28,364 bases of DNA, from contig CAZYXZ010000041.1 in NCBI GenBank assembly GCA_964651395.1, positions 1 through 28,364 on the forward strand. Direction: 5' to 3'. The stretch comes from CAZYXZ01 sp964651395 (GTDB lineage Bacteria > Actinomycetota > Actinomycetes > BP-191). The translations under genes were made by a program, and so were the position numbers. Below are positions 1-8,061 of this stretch, piece by piece; within the stretch, counting starts at the first letter, position 1; every line of letters starts with the position of its first letter. The notes beneath the pieces were generated by a model. That model saw nothing but the letters and a program-made list of their open reading frames with translations, was not told the DNA's origin and searched no databases.

Positions 1-92
1 CCGGCCAGCTGCGCACCCTGATGTTCGTCGGCATCGGCCTCGTCGAGGCGCTGGCGATCTTCGGTCTCGCCCTCGCGTTCATCATCAAGTAG
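1..92 (+). CDS. atpE: ATP synthase F0 subunit c, C-terminal end (partial)
   Basis: The gene is cut by the left edge; the reading frame starts at base 3 and ends at TAG 90-92. The visible 29 residues are the second transmembrane helix of subunit c, the proteolipid that forms the proton-driven rotor ring in the membrane. The segment GLVEALAIFGLALAF contains the conserved membrane-embedded carboxylate (Glu in VEALAIF) that binds the proton. It is followed 30 bases later by the b-subunit gene, the normal order in F-type ATPase operons. Identification is firm from the motif and the context, although only the tail is seen. Confidence 0.93.
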   Translation, partial: GQLRTLMFVGIGLVEALAIFGLALAFIIK

Positions 93-122
93 CCGCCGAG
101 TGCTCGTAGAAGGGGCATCCCC

Positions 123-686
123 GTGCATCACCTGATCCTGCTGGCGGCCGAGACGGCTGAGACCGTGGACCACGGCGAGGACCCGTTCTCGCCGGTGGAA
201 CCGGTGTGGTCCGAGATGCTCTGGGCCGCCATCTTCTTCATCGTCCTGCTGATCATCATCAGCAAGGTCGCCCTGCCGAAGCTCAAGGCGACCCTGGCCG
301 CGCGGGACGCGGAGCTGGTGGGCAAGCTGCAGAGCGCGGAGAACACCCGCACCGAGGCGGACGCCGTCCTGGCCGAGTACCGGGCCAAGCTGGCCGGTGC
401 GCAGGGCGAGTCGGCCCAGATCGTGGAGGACGCGCGCCGCGCGGCCGAGGCGATCATCGCCGAGGCGAAGACGCGCGCCGAGACCGAGGCCGCGGCGATC
501 ACCGCGCGCGCCCAGGCCGAGGTCGCCTCCGAGCGCGACCGGGCGATGGAGTCGCTGCGGGCGACGCTGGCCGACGTCTCCATCCAGGTGGCCAGCAAGG
601 TCGTCGGCCGCTCGCTCGACGGCGACGCCCAGCGGCAGCTGGTCGACACCTACATCGACGAGCTCTCCAGCGCGGCCCGGAATTGA
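123..686 (+). CDS. atpF: ATP synthase F0 subunit b
   Basis: A 187-residue protein forming the peripheral stalk that holds the F1 head against the membrane sector. A short N-terminus is followed by one transmembrane helix at about residues 31-49 (WAAIFFIVLLIIISKVALP). The rest is a long, charged, Ala/Glu-rich helix typical of the b-subunit coiled coil. The start is GTG at 123, with a purine-rich AGAAGGGG about 6 bases upstream. It lies between atpE and atpH. It is a stand-alone b subunit and is not fused to delta as in mycobacteria. Confidence 0.95.
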   Translation: MHHLILLAAETAETVDHGEDPFSPVEPVWSEMLWAAIFFIVLLIIISKVALPKLKATLAARDAELVGKLQSAENTRTEADAVLAEYRAKLAGAQGESAQIVEDARRAAEAIIAEAKTRAETEAAAITARAQAEVASERDRAMESLRATLADVSIQVASKVVGRSLDGDAQRQLVDTYIDELSSAARN

Positions 687-696
687 GAGCCTGACG

Positions 697-1236
697 ATGA
701 GCGACAACCACATCGAGGGCTACGCCAGCGCGATCTTCTCGGTCGCGCGGGCGGAGGACGTCCTCGACCGAGTGGCGGACGAGCTGTTCCGGTTCAGCCG
801 CGCGGTGGAGGGCAACGCCGACCTGCGCTCCGCGCTGACCGACCCGGGCTCGCTGCCCGAGGCGAAGTCGCGGCTGGTCGACGAGCTGCTCGCCGCCAAG
901 GCCCACCCGGTCACGGTGCGGCTGGCCACGCTGCTGGTCGAGTCCGGTCACGTGCGAGACCTCGGACGCGTCGTCGACGCGTTCGTGGCCAAGGCCGGCG
1001 AGGAGGGCAACGCGGCGATCGCCGAGGTGCGGGTCGCCGCGCCGATCAGCGAGGAGCAGCGTCAGCGGCTGGTCGAGGCGCTCAGCGCCGTGCGCGGCCG
1101 CCCGGTCGACGTGAAGGTCTTCGTCGACCCCTCCGTCCTGGGGGGCGTCATCACCACGATCGGCGACGAAGTGATCGACGGCTCCGTACGCCGCCGACTC
1201 GAGCAGCTGCGGGCGCAGATGTCCGCCACCAACTAG
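697..1236 (+). CDS. atpH: ATP synthase F1 subunit delta
   Basis: A 179-residue protein that joins the peripheral stalk to the top of the F1 head (OSCP/delta family). The N-terminal helical domain (YASAIFSVAR near the start) and the conserved C-terminal segment VLGGVITTIGDEVIDGSVRR are both present, so the protein is complete. The start is ATG 697, 10 bases after the atpF stop. Many actinobacteria, for example Streptomyces and Corynebacterium, have a delta of about 270 residues; this compact form is closer to the E. coli length. Confidence 0.93.
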   Translation: MSDNHIEGYASAIFSVARAEDVLDRVADELFRFSRAVEGNADLRSALTDPGSLPEAKSRLVDELLAAKAHPVTVRLATLLVESGHVRDLGRVVDAFVAKAGEEGNAAIAEVRVAAPISEEQRQRLVEALSAVRGRPVDVKVFVDPSVLGGVITTIGDEVIDGSVRRRLEQLRAQMSATN

Positions 1237-1264
1237 GCCACCGACAACAACCGGAGCACAAGCT

Positions 1265-3052
1265 GTGACTGAGCTCTCCATCCGTCCCGAAGAGATCTCC
1301 GCTGCCCTGCAGAAGGTGGCCAGCGAGTTCGTCCCGACCCTCGAGCGCGAGGAGGTCGGGCGCGTGCTCGAGGCCGGTGACGGCATCGCGCGCATCTCCG
1401 GGCTGCCCAAGTGCATGGCCAACGAGCTGCTCGAGATCCAGACCGCCGGCGGCGTGATCCTGGCTCTCGCGCTGAACCTCGAAGAGGACGAGATCGGCGC
1501 CGTCGTACTGGGGCTGGCCTCCGAGATCGAGGAGGGCGCGGCGGTCACGCTGACCGGGCGCATCCTGTCGATCCCGGTCGGCGACGCGATGATCGGGCGG
1601 GTCATCAACGCCCTCGGTCAGCCGATCGACGGCAACGGACCGATCAACACCACGGAGACCCGCCGGCTCGAGGTGCAGGCCGCCTCCGTCGTCCAGCGCC
1701 AGCCGGTCAAGGAGCCGCTGCTCACGGGCGTGAAGGCCATCGACGCCATCACCCCGGTCGGCCGCGGCCAGCGCCAGCTGATCATCGGCGACCGGCAGAC
1801 CGGCAAGACGGCGATCGCCGTCGACGCGATCATCAACCAGCGCCGGTTCTGGGGCACCGACAAGGAAGTCCGCTGCGTCTACGTCGCGATCGGCCAGAAG
1901 GACTCCACGGTCGCGCAGGTCCGCACCGCGCTCACCGAGGCCGGCGCGATGGACTACACGGTCATCGTCAACGCGTCTGCCTCGGCTCCGGCGCCGTTCC
2001 AGTACCTCGCGCCGTACTCCGGTGCGGCCATCGGCGCCGCCTGGATGTACGACGGCAAGGCCGCGTTGATCGTCTACGACGACCTGTCGAAGCAGGCGGT
2101 CGCCTACCGCACCCTGTCGCTGCTGCTGCGCCGCCCGCCGGGCCGCGAGGCGTACCCGGGTGACGTCTTCTACCTGCACTCGCGGCTGCTCGAGCGCGCC
2201 GCGAAGCTCTCCGACGAACTCGGCGGCGGGTCGCTCACGGCGCTGCCGATCATCGAGACCAAGGGTGGTGACGTCTCGGCGTACATCCCGACCAACGTCA
2301 TCTCGATCACGGACGGGCAGATCTTCCTCGAGACCGACCTCTTCTACCAGGGCGTCCGGCCGGCCATCAACGTCGGCATCTCGGTCTCCCGGGTCGGTGG
2401 TAACGCGCAGACGAAGGCCATGAAGAAGGTGGCCGGAACGCTGCGCCTCGACCTCGCGCAGTTCCGCGAGCTGGAGGCGTTCGCCGCGTTCGGCTCCGAC
2501 CTCGACAAGGCCTCGCAGGCGCAGCTCGACCGCGGTATCCGGCTGGTCGAGGTGCTCAAGCAGCCGCAGTTCGAGCCGGTGCAGCTCTCCGAGCAGGTGG
2601 CCATCATCTGGGCGGCCAGCAAGGGCTACCTCGACGGCCTGCCGGTCTCCGACGTGAAGGGCTTCGAGAAGGCCTACATCGAGCACCTCCAGACGCGCGA
2701 CTCCGGCGTACTCACGTCGCTGGACAACAACGCCCCGCTGGACGAGGTCGAGGAGCGGCTGAAGGCCGCTGCCGACACCGTGCTCGCGCAGTTCTCGCCG
2801 GACGTCAGCCCCGACGAGATCCACGCGCGCAGCGAGGCGGAGCGCAAGGCCGAGCAGGAGGCGCAGGAGGGCAACCTGCGCGTCAAGGACGGCCGCGGCC
2901 CGGTCGACCCGGCGCGCGCGCCGTCCGGCCCTCCCTCCGGCCCGCCCGCCGCGGACGACGACGAGGAGCCGATCGAGGTCATCGCGACGAAGGAAGAGTT
3001 CGACGCGAAGGCCGGTCCCGTTTCTGACGCCGACGCCGAGGCTCCGGGCTAA
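1265..3052 (+). CDS. atpA: ATP synthase F1 subunit alpha with a long C-terminal tail
   Basis: The 595-residue alpha subunit carries the non-catalytic nucleotide sites of F1. The Walker A motif GDRQTGKT is at residues 175-182, and the family segments VGRVINALGQPIDG and AYRTLSLLLRRPPGREAYPGD are present. The start is GTG 1265 with a GGAG about 9 bases upstream. The canonical fold ends near residue 510. About 85 further residues follow: a charged helical stretch (HARSEAERKAEQEAQEGN), a Pro/Gly linker (PSGPPSGPPA) and an acidic end (DDDEEPIEV). Usual alpha subunits are about 500-550 residues. The stop codon TAA shares one base with the atpG start, so translation is probably coupled. Confidence 0.97.
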   Translation: MTELSIRPEEISAALQKVASEFVPTLEREEVGRVLEAGDGIARISGLPKCMANELLEIQTAGGVILALALNLEEDEIGAVVLGLASEIEEGAAVTLTGRILSIPVGDAMIGRVINALGQPIDGNGPINTTETRRLEVQAASVVQRQPVKEPLLTGVKAIDAITPVGRGQRQLIIGDRQTGKTAIAVDAIINQRRFWGTDKEVRCVYVAIGQKDSTVAQVRTALTEAGAMDYTVIVNASASAPAPFQYLAPYSGAAIGAAWMYDGKAALIVYDDLSKQAVAYRTLSLLLRRPPGREAYPGDVFYLHSRLLERAAKLSDELGGGSLTALPIIETKGGDVSAYIPTNVISITDGQIFLETDLFYQGVRPAINVGISVSRVGGNAQTKAMKKVAGTLRLDLAQFRELEAFAAFGSDLDKASQAQLDRGIRLVEVLKQPQFEPVQLSEQVAIIWAASKGYLDGLPVSDVKGFEKAYIEHLQTRDSGVLTSLDNNAPLDEVEERLKAAADTVLAQFSPDVSPDEIHARSEAERKAEQEAQEGNLRVKDGRGPVDPARAPSGPPSGPPAADDDEEPIEVIATKEEFDAKAGPVSDADAEAPG

Positions 3053-3933
3053 TGGCCGGAAAGCTCCGGGAAGTTCGCCGGCGCATCCGCTCGGTCAAGA
3101 GCACGCAGAAGATCACGCGTGCGATGGAGCTGATCGCGGCGTCCCGCATCGTCAAGGCGCAGGGCCGCAGCGAGGCCGCGCGCCCGTACGCCGAGGAGAT
3201 CTCGCGCATCGTCGCGGACCTCATGGCGGCCGGCGGCGGCGGGGCGGACCTGCTGTCCCCGCGCGAGACGATCCAGACCGTCGGCGTCCTCGCAGTGACC
3301 GCCGACCGCGGTCTGGCCGGCGCGTTCAACACCAACATCCTCAAGCTCGTGGAGGCCGAGCGCCGCGCGGCGAAGGCGGCCGGCCAGCAGAGCGAGGTCT
3401 ACATCTACGGCCGCAAGGCGCTGTCCTACTTCCGGTTCCGCGAGGTCGAGGGCGCCGGGACGTGGACCGGCTACAGCGAGACCCCGCCGTACACCGCGGC
3501 GAAGGAGATCGGCCAGCAGATCACGGCCGACTACATCGCCGGCAAGGTCGACCGCGTCCTCATCGCCTACACGAAGTACCACTCGGTCGTGCGGCAGACG
3601 CCGGAGATCGTGCAGCTGCTCCCGGTCATCCCGCCCGAGCGCGAGGTCGCCGAGGGCATCACCGCCGAGATCGAGTTCGAGCCGAGCGCCGAGGCGATCC
3701 TCGACTCCCTGCTGCCGCGCTACGTCGAGTCGCGGGTCTTCGCCTGCATGCTCGACTCGGCCGCGTCCGAGCAGGCCGCACGGCGGCGCGCGATGAAGGC
3801 CGCGACCGACAACGCCGACGAGCTGATCAAGGTGCTGACCCGCGACGCGAACCGCGCCCGGCAGGCAGAGATCACGACGGAAATCTCCGAGATCGTGGGC
3901 GGCGCGGAAGCGCTGTCCGCCAAGGACGCGTAA
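3052..3933 (+). CDS. atpG: ATP synthase F1 subunit gamma
   Basis: The 293-residue rotor shaft of F1. The N-terminal helix (GKLREVRRRIRSVKSTQKIT, then RAMELIAASRI) and the C-terminal helix (DNADELIKVLTRDANRARQA, then EITTEISEIVGGA) are the two long coiled-coil strands of the family, with the Rossmann-like middle domain between them. The ATG at 3052 overlaps the atpA stop (TAATG), which fixes the start. The order alpha-gamma-beta is standard. Confidence 0.97.
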   Translation: MAGKLREVRRRIRSVKSTQKITRAMELIAASRIVKAQGRSEAARPYAEEISRIVADLMAAGGGGADLLSPRETIQTVGVLAVTADRGLAGAFNTNILKLVEAERRAAKAAGQQSEVYIYGRKALSYFRFREVEGAGTWTGYSETPPYTAAKEIGQQITADYIAGKVDRVLIAYTKYHSVVRQTPEIVQLLPVIPPEREVAEGITAEIEFEPSAEAILDSLLPRYVESRVFACMLDSAASEQAARRRAMKAATDNADELIKVLTRDANRARQAEITTEISEIVGGAEALSAKDA

Positions 3934-3974
3934 GCGTCCAATGACACGGCACGACTACTGAGAGGCACGAGCAC

Positions 3975-5423
<1,449 letters not shown>

Positions 5424-5447
5424 GCGGCAGCCCACCCCCGCCCTCGC

Positions 5448-5500
5448 GATCTCACGTACCGCCAGGGGTCGGAAACCGACCCCTGGTGGTACGTGAGATC
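5448..5500. terminator. Long hairpin closing the atp operon and the convergent minus-strand gene
   Basis: A near-perfect inverted repeat: arms 5448-5472 and 5476-5500 (25 bp) around an AAA loop. The single mismatch (G5461 opposite T5487) is a G-U pair in plus-strand RNA. The arms begin GATCTCACGTACC and end CCAGGGGTCGG. It lies between the convergent ends of atpD and the gene at 5521-6297, so it can act in both directions. A clear U-tract is missing on either side, only CTTTCTT at about 5503-5509, as is common for actinobacterial hairpin terminators. Confidence 0.75.
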
Positions 5501-5520
5501 CGCTTTCTTGGGGCGCAGTG

Positions 5521-6297
5521 CTAGGAGTTGGGTGTCGCCAGGACGGGGTGGTTGCGGATCCGGAAGATGGCGGCGGCCGCGGCGTCGCCGGTCGCGTCGA
5601 GGCGCTCGGCCAGCTCGGCCCAGGTCAGTGCGCGCAGGGTCAGTGGCACCGTCGCGGCCGTCACCGAGGCCAGGATGGCCGCCGCGGACTCGTTCCACGC
5701 GGCGAGCGGGTCGCGTTCCGGCTTGAGCAGGTCGCCGGCGCCCGCCCCCAGGGCCACGGCCACCGGCCGCAGCCCGAGCTGCTGCCCGAGTACGACGGCC
5801 ACGGAGGCCAGCCGCGCGGCCGCGTAGTGCTCGGCGACGTCGTCCGGACCCATGTCGAACCCGTGCTCGGAGAGCAGTGCGGAGATCTCGGCCAGCCGTG
5901 CGCCGGGGATCTCCTCGCCCCGCTCGGCGCGCGCCGCCGCGTGACCCGGCCGGCTGACTGTCGCGTCGACGAGGGCGATCTCGAGCTCGGTACGGACGAC
6001 CAGGTCGGGCTCGGCCTCGAGCAGCGCGGCTCGCCCGGCGCCCGGAGCGACACTGCGCAGCGCTCCGGCCAGCCCAAGGTCCTCGGCGCCGCTGTTGTAG
6101 TCGCCGCCCCAGAGCAGGACCTGCTCGACCGCGCCGGTCAGCCCGAGCGCGACGGCCAGGCTCCGCTCGGCCCCGACCTCCGCGAGGTCCTCCACGACGT
6201 GGGCCAGCAGCGACTCCTCGGCATGCGGGCGCGCCAGCTCCTCGGCCACGCGCGGCCGCGAGGTCGCCAGCCGCGCGGCGAGGTCGTCGTACTCCAC
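5521..6297 (-). CDS. Unrecognised Ala/Leu-rich protein between atpD and atpC
   Basis: A 258-residue protein that I do not recognise. It is rich in Ala, Leu, Glu and Arg and looks mostly helical, with no signal peptide, transmembrane segment or Cys cluster. It contains the segment HAEESLLAHVVEDLAEVGAE and ends FRIRNHPVLATPNS. The start chosen is GTG at 6297-6295, because a TAGGCT -10 box ends exactly 7 bases upstream, consistent with a leaderless message; no Shine-Dalgarno sequence is visible. It is transcribed against the ATP synthase genes and sits exactly where atpC would normally follow atpD. Codon use, with G/C at third positions, looks like that of its neighbours, so there is no sign of recent foreign origin. 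Confidence 0.75.
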   Translation of the reverse strand: MEYDDLAARLATSRPRVAEELARPHAEESLLAHVVEDLAEVGAERSLAVALGLTGAVEQVLLWGGDYNSGAEDLGLAGALRSVAPGAGRAALLEAEPDLVVRTELEIALVDATVSRPGHAAARAERGEEIPGARLAEISALLSEHGFDMGPDDVAEHYAAARLASVAVVLGQQLGLRPVAVALGAGAGDLLKPERDPLAAWNESAAAILASVTAATVPLTLRALTWAELAERLDATGDAAAAAIFRIRNHPVLATPNS

Positions 6298-6304
6298 GTG
6301 CCCG

Positions 6305-6310
6305 AGCCTA
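6305..6310 (-). promoter_or_regulatory. -10 box for the 5521-6297 gene (leaderless type)
   Basis: TAGGCT on the minus strand, followed by 7 bases and then the GTG start. The TANNNT form and spacing predict that transcription begins at or next to the start codon. No convincing -35 box was seen. Confidence 0.55.
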
Positions 6311-6357
6311 GCCGAGCGCCTGCCGACGTGGGTTTCTGGTAGCGGATCTTCCGCCGG

Positions 6358-6363
6358 TATCCT
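6358..6363 (+). promoter_or_regulatory. Possible -10 box for atpC
   Basis: TATCCT on the plus strand, about 37 bases before the atpC start, giving a 5' leader of about 30 bases that includes the AGGAG ribosome site. A separate promoter is expected because atpC is cut off from the rest of the operon by a hairpin and an opposing gene. The -35 region is unclear. Confidence 0.4.
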
Positions 6364-6400
6364 CGGCGATGTTCCCCTCACCCTCAGGAGACGATCGCCC

Positions 6401-6805
6401 GTGGCCACCATGCAGGTCGAACTCGTCTCCGCCGAGCGCCGGCTGTGGTCGGGCGAGGCGGAGATGGTCGTAGCTCGCACCGTCGACGGTGAGATCGGCA
6501 TCCTGCCCGGGCACGCCCCGGTGCTGGCCGCCCTGACGTCGAGCCTGCTGCGCATCCTGGTGCCCGGCGAGCCGGAGGTCGTGGCCGCGATCCACGGCGG
6601 CTTCCTCTCCGTGTCGGCCACCGGCGTCTCGATCCTTGCCGACATCGCCGAGCTCGCGCCCGACATCGACCGCGAGCGCGCGCAGGCAGCCGCGGAGCGC
6701 GCGGAGCAGGCTGTCGCCGCAGACGCCGAGGACCTCGAGGCCAAGGCGGCGCTCGACCGCGCGACCGCGCGCCTCAAGGCCGTCAGCGAGCCGTCCCGCC
6801 ACTAG
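6401..6805 (+). CDS. atpC: ATP synthase F1 subunit epsilon, detached from the operon
   Basis: The 134-residue epsilon subunit, part of the central rotor and an inhibitor of ATP hydrolysis in many bacteria. The N-terminal beta-sandwich is clear (MQVELVSAERRLWSGEAEMV, then DGEIGILPGHAPVLAAL) and is followed by the two-helix C-terminal domain (residues about 88-130, rich in Ala/Glu/Arg). GTG 6401 is preferred over ATG 6410, because AGGAG (6386-6390) lies 10 bases from the GTG and 19 from the ATG. It is separated from atpD by an inverted gene, which is unusual, so its dosage relative to the other subunits must be set by its own promoter. Confidence 0.94.
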   Translation: MATMQVELVSAERRLWSGEAEMVVARTVDGEIGILPGHAPVLAALTSSLLRILVPGEPEVVAAIHGGFLSVSATGVSILADIAELAPDIDRERAQAAAERAEQAVAADAEDLEAKAALDRATARLKAVSEPSRH

Positions 6806-6817
6806 TCCGGAGGCCGC

Positions 6818-7378
6818 ATGAGCACCATCGACCTGTTCGACCGCGCCACCGCTCTGTACGCCGGCCACCTGGCCGCGGTTGGCGACCGCTGGGCCGGCGG
6901 AACGCCGTGCGACGAGTGGGACGTCCGCGCTCTCACGAACCACGTCGCCGGCGAGGTGCTCTGGATGCCGGACCTCTTCGCGGGCAAGACGGTGGCCGAG
7001 GTTGGCGACAAGTTCGACGGCGACCTGCTCGGCGACGACCCGGTCGCGACGTTCCGCCGCGCCGTCGACGAGGCGAAGACCGTCCTGTCCGAGCCCGGGG
7101 CGCTCGAGCGGACCGTGCACCTGTCCTTCGGCGACTTCTCCGGCGCCGACTACGCCGACCAGATCTCCAGCGACCTGACCATCCACTCCTGGGACCTGGC
7201 TCGCGCGCTCGGCCGTGACGAGTCGCTCGACCCCGACCTCGTGGCGCTGACCGACAAGACCTTCGGCGCCGTCTTCGACGCGTTCCGTGGTCCCGGCGGC
7301 TTCGGCGAGGACGTCAGCGTCCCCGACGACGCGGACGCGCAGACCAAGCTGCTCGCGAAAAGCGGCCGCAAGCCCTGA
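6818..7378 (+). CDS. TIGR03086-type metal-binding protein (DinB/mycothiol-isomerase-like)
   Basis: A 186-residue protein resembling the actinobacterial TIGR03086 family, which has the DinB-like four-helix fold also found in mycothiol-dependent maleylpyruvate isomerase. The N-terminal signature is CDEWDVRALTNHVAGEVLWM and a second typical segment is SSDLTIHSWDLARALG. The His residues in NHVAGE and IHSWD are candidate metal ligands. GGAGG stands 5 bases before ATG 6818. It follows atpC by 12 bases and is probably cotranscribed with it. The reaction is unknown; thiol-dependent chemistry is a family-level guess. Confidence 0.8.
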   Translation: MSTIDLFDRATALYAGHLAAVGDRWAGGTPCDEWDVRALTNHVAGEVLWMPDLFAGKTVAEVGDKFDGDLLGDDPVATFRRAVDEAKTVLSEPGALERTVHLSFGDFSGADYADQISSDLTIHSWDLARALGRDESLDPDLVALTDKTFGAVFDAFRGPGGFGEDVSVPDDADAQTKLLAKSGRKP

Positions 7379-7380
7379 CC

Positions 7381-7428
7381 CCGTTGAGATGAGCGTTTCA
7401 GCCGGGGCTGAAACGCTCATCTCAACGG
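7381..7428. terminator. Perfect 22-bp hairpin between convergent genes
   Basis: Arms 7381-7402 and 7407-7428 pair without a mismatch around a 4-base loop (CGGG). The left arm begins CCGTTGAGATGAGCG. It lies three bases after the stop of the 6818-7378 gene. Its right arm overlaps the last codons and the TGA stop (7424-7422) of the opposing adenosyltransferase gene. It can terminate both transcripts. No U-tract follows. Confidence 0.75.
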
Positions 7429-8000
7429 TTGCCGCCCTGGACCCAGAGGACGTCGGTCTTGCCGTCGTCGTTGGCGAGGCGGGCGAGGATGAACAGCAGG
7501 TCTGAAAGCCGGTTCAGGTAGAGCGCCGTCGACTTGCTCGTCGCGTCCGGCTCGGCCCCGATCAGCGCCCAGGTCGCACGCTCCGCGCGCCGGGCGATGG
7601 TGCGCGCGACGTGGAGCAGCGCAGCCCCCGCCGAGCCGCCCGGAAGGATGAAGCTGTCCAAAGGCTCCAGGCGCTCGTTGTAGGTGTCGCATGCCGCCTC
7701 GAGCCGGGTCACGTACTCGTCGGTGACCCGCAGGGCCGCCCACTCGGGGTTCGGCACGATCGGGGTGCACAGGTCTGCGCCCACGTCGAACAGGTCGTTC
7801 TGGATCGACGTGAGCAGCACCCGTACGTCGTCCGGCAAGCCGCCGAGGGCGATCGCGACGCCGATCGCGGAGTTCGCCTCGTCGACGTCGGCGAACGCGG
7901 TCAGCCGTGGCGACGTCTTCGACACGCGGCTCATGTCGCCCAGCGCCGTCGTGCCGTCGTCGCCGGTCTTCGTGTAGATCCGGGTGAGGTGGATGGCCAT
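7422..8000 (-). CDS. ATP:cob(I)alamin adenosyltransferase, PduO type
   Basis: A 192-residue enzyme that transfers the adenosyl group of ATP to cob(I)alamin, making coenzyme B12 for radical mutases. The N-terminal TKTGDDGTTALGD binds ATP in this family. The segments DVDEANSAIG, FILPGGSAGAALLHVARTIA and YLNRLSDLLFILAR are the usual PduO/ACA blocks. ATG 8000 has a TAGGCT box ending 6 bases upstream and no Shine-Dalgarno sequence, suggesting a leaderless message. It is divergent from murA, as in M. tuberculosis. Two B12-dependent acyl-CoA mutases and a MeaB chaperone in the same window are its likely clients. The last codons lie inside the terminator stem. Confidence 0.93.
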   Translation of the reverse strand: MAIHLTRIYTKTGDDGTTALGDMSRVSKTSPRLTAFADVDEANSAIGVAIALGGLPDDVRVLLTSIQNDLFDVGADLCTPIVPNPEWAALRVTDEYVTRLEAACDTYNERLEPLDSFILPGGSAGAALLHVARTIARRAERATWALIGAEPDATSKSTALYLNRLSDLLFILARLANDDGKTDVLWVQGGNR

Positions 8001-8006
8001 GTCGCC

Positions 8007-8012
8007 AGCCTA
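8007..8012 (-). promoter_or_regulatory. -10 box for the adenosyltransferase gene (leaderless type)
   Basis: TAGGCT on the minus strand, separated by 6 bases (GGCGAC) from the ATG at 8000. It is identical to the boxes at 6305-6310 and 28082-28087. Confidence 0.55.
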
Positions 8013-8049
8013 CGAGGCTGCCCGGTTGGTGGCACGCCGCCCGGGCTGC

Positions 8050-8055
8050 GATCCT
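8050..8055 (+). promoter_or_regulatory. Weak -10-like box for murA
   Basis: GATCCT, 6 bases before ATG 8062. It has the leaderless spacing seen at other genes here, but the first T of TANNNT is replaced by G. No Shine-Dalgarno sequence precedes murA. Confidence 0.35.
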
Positions 8056-8061
8056 GGGTCC

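Noticed and set aside
1151..2824. Long open frame on the minus strand opposite atpA
   Set aside because: It lies wholly across well-supported atpH/atpA sequence, has the Arg/Asp/His-rich composition of an antisense frame in GC-rich DNA and shows no domain.
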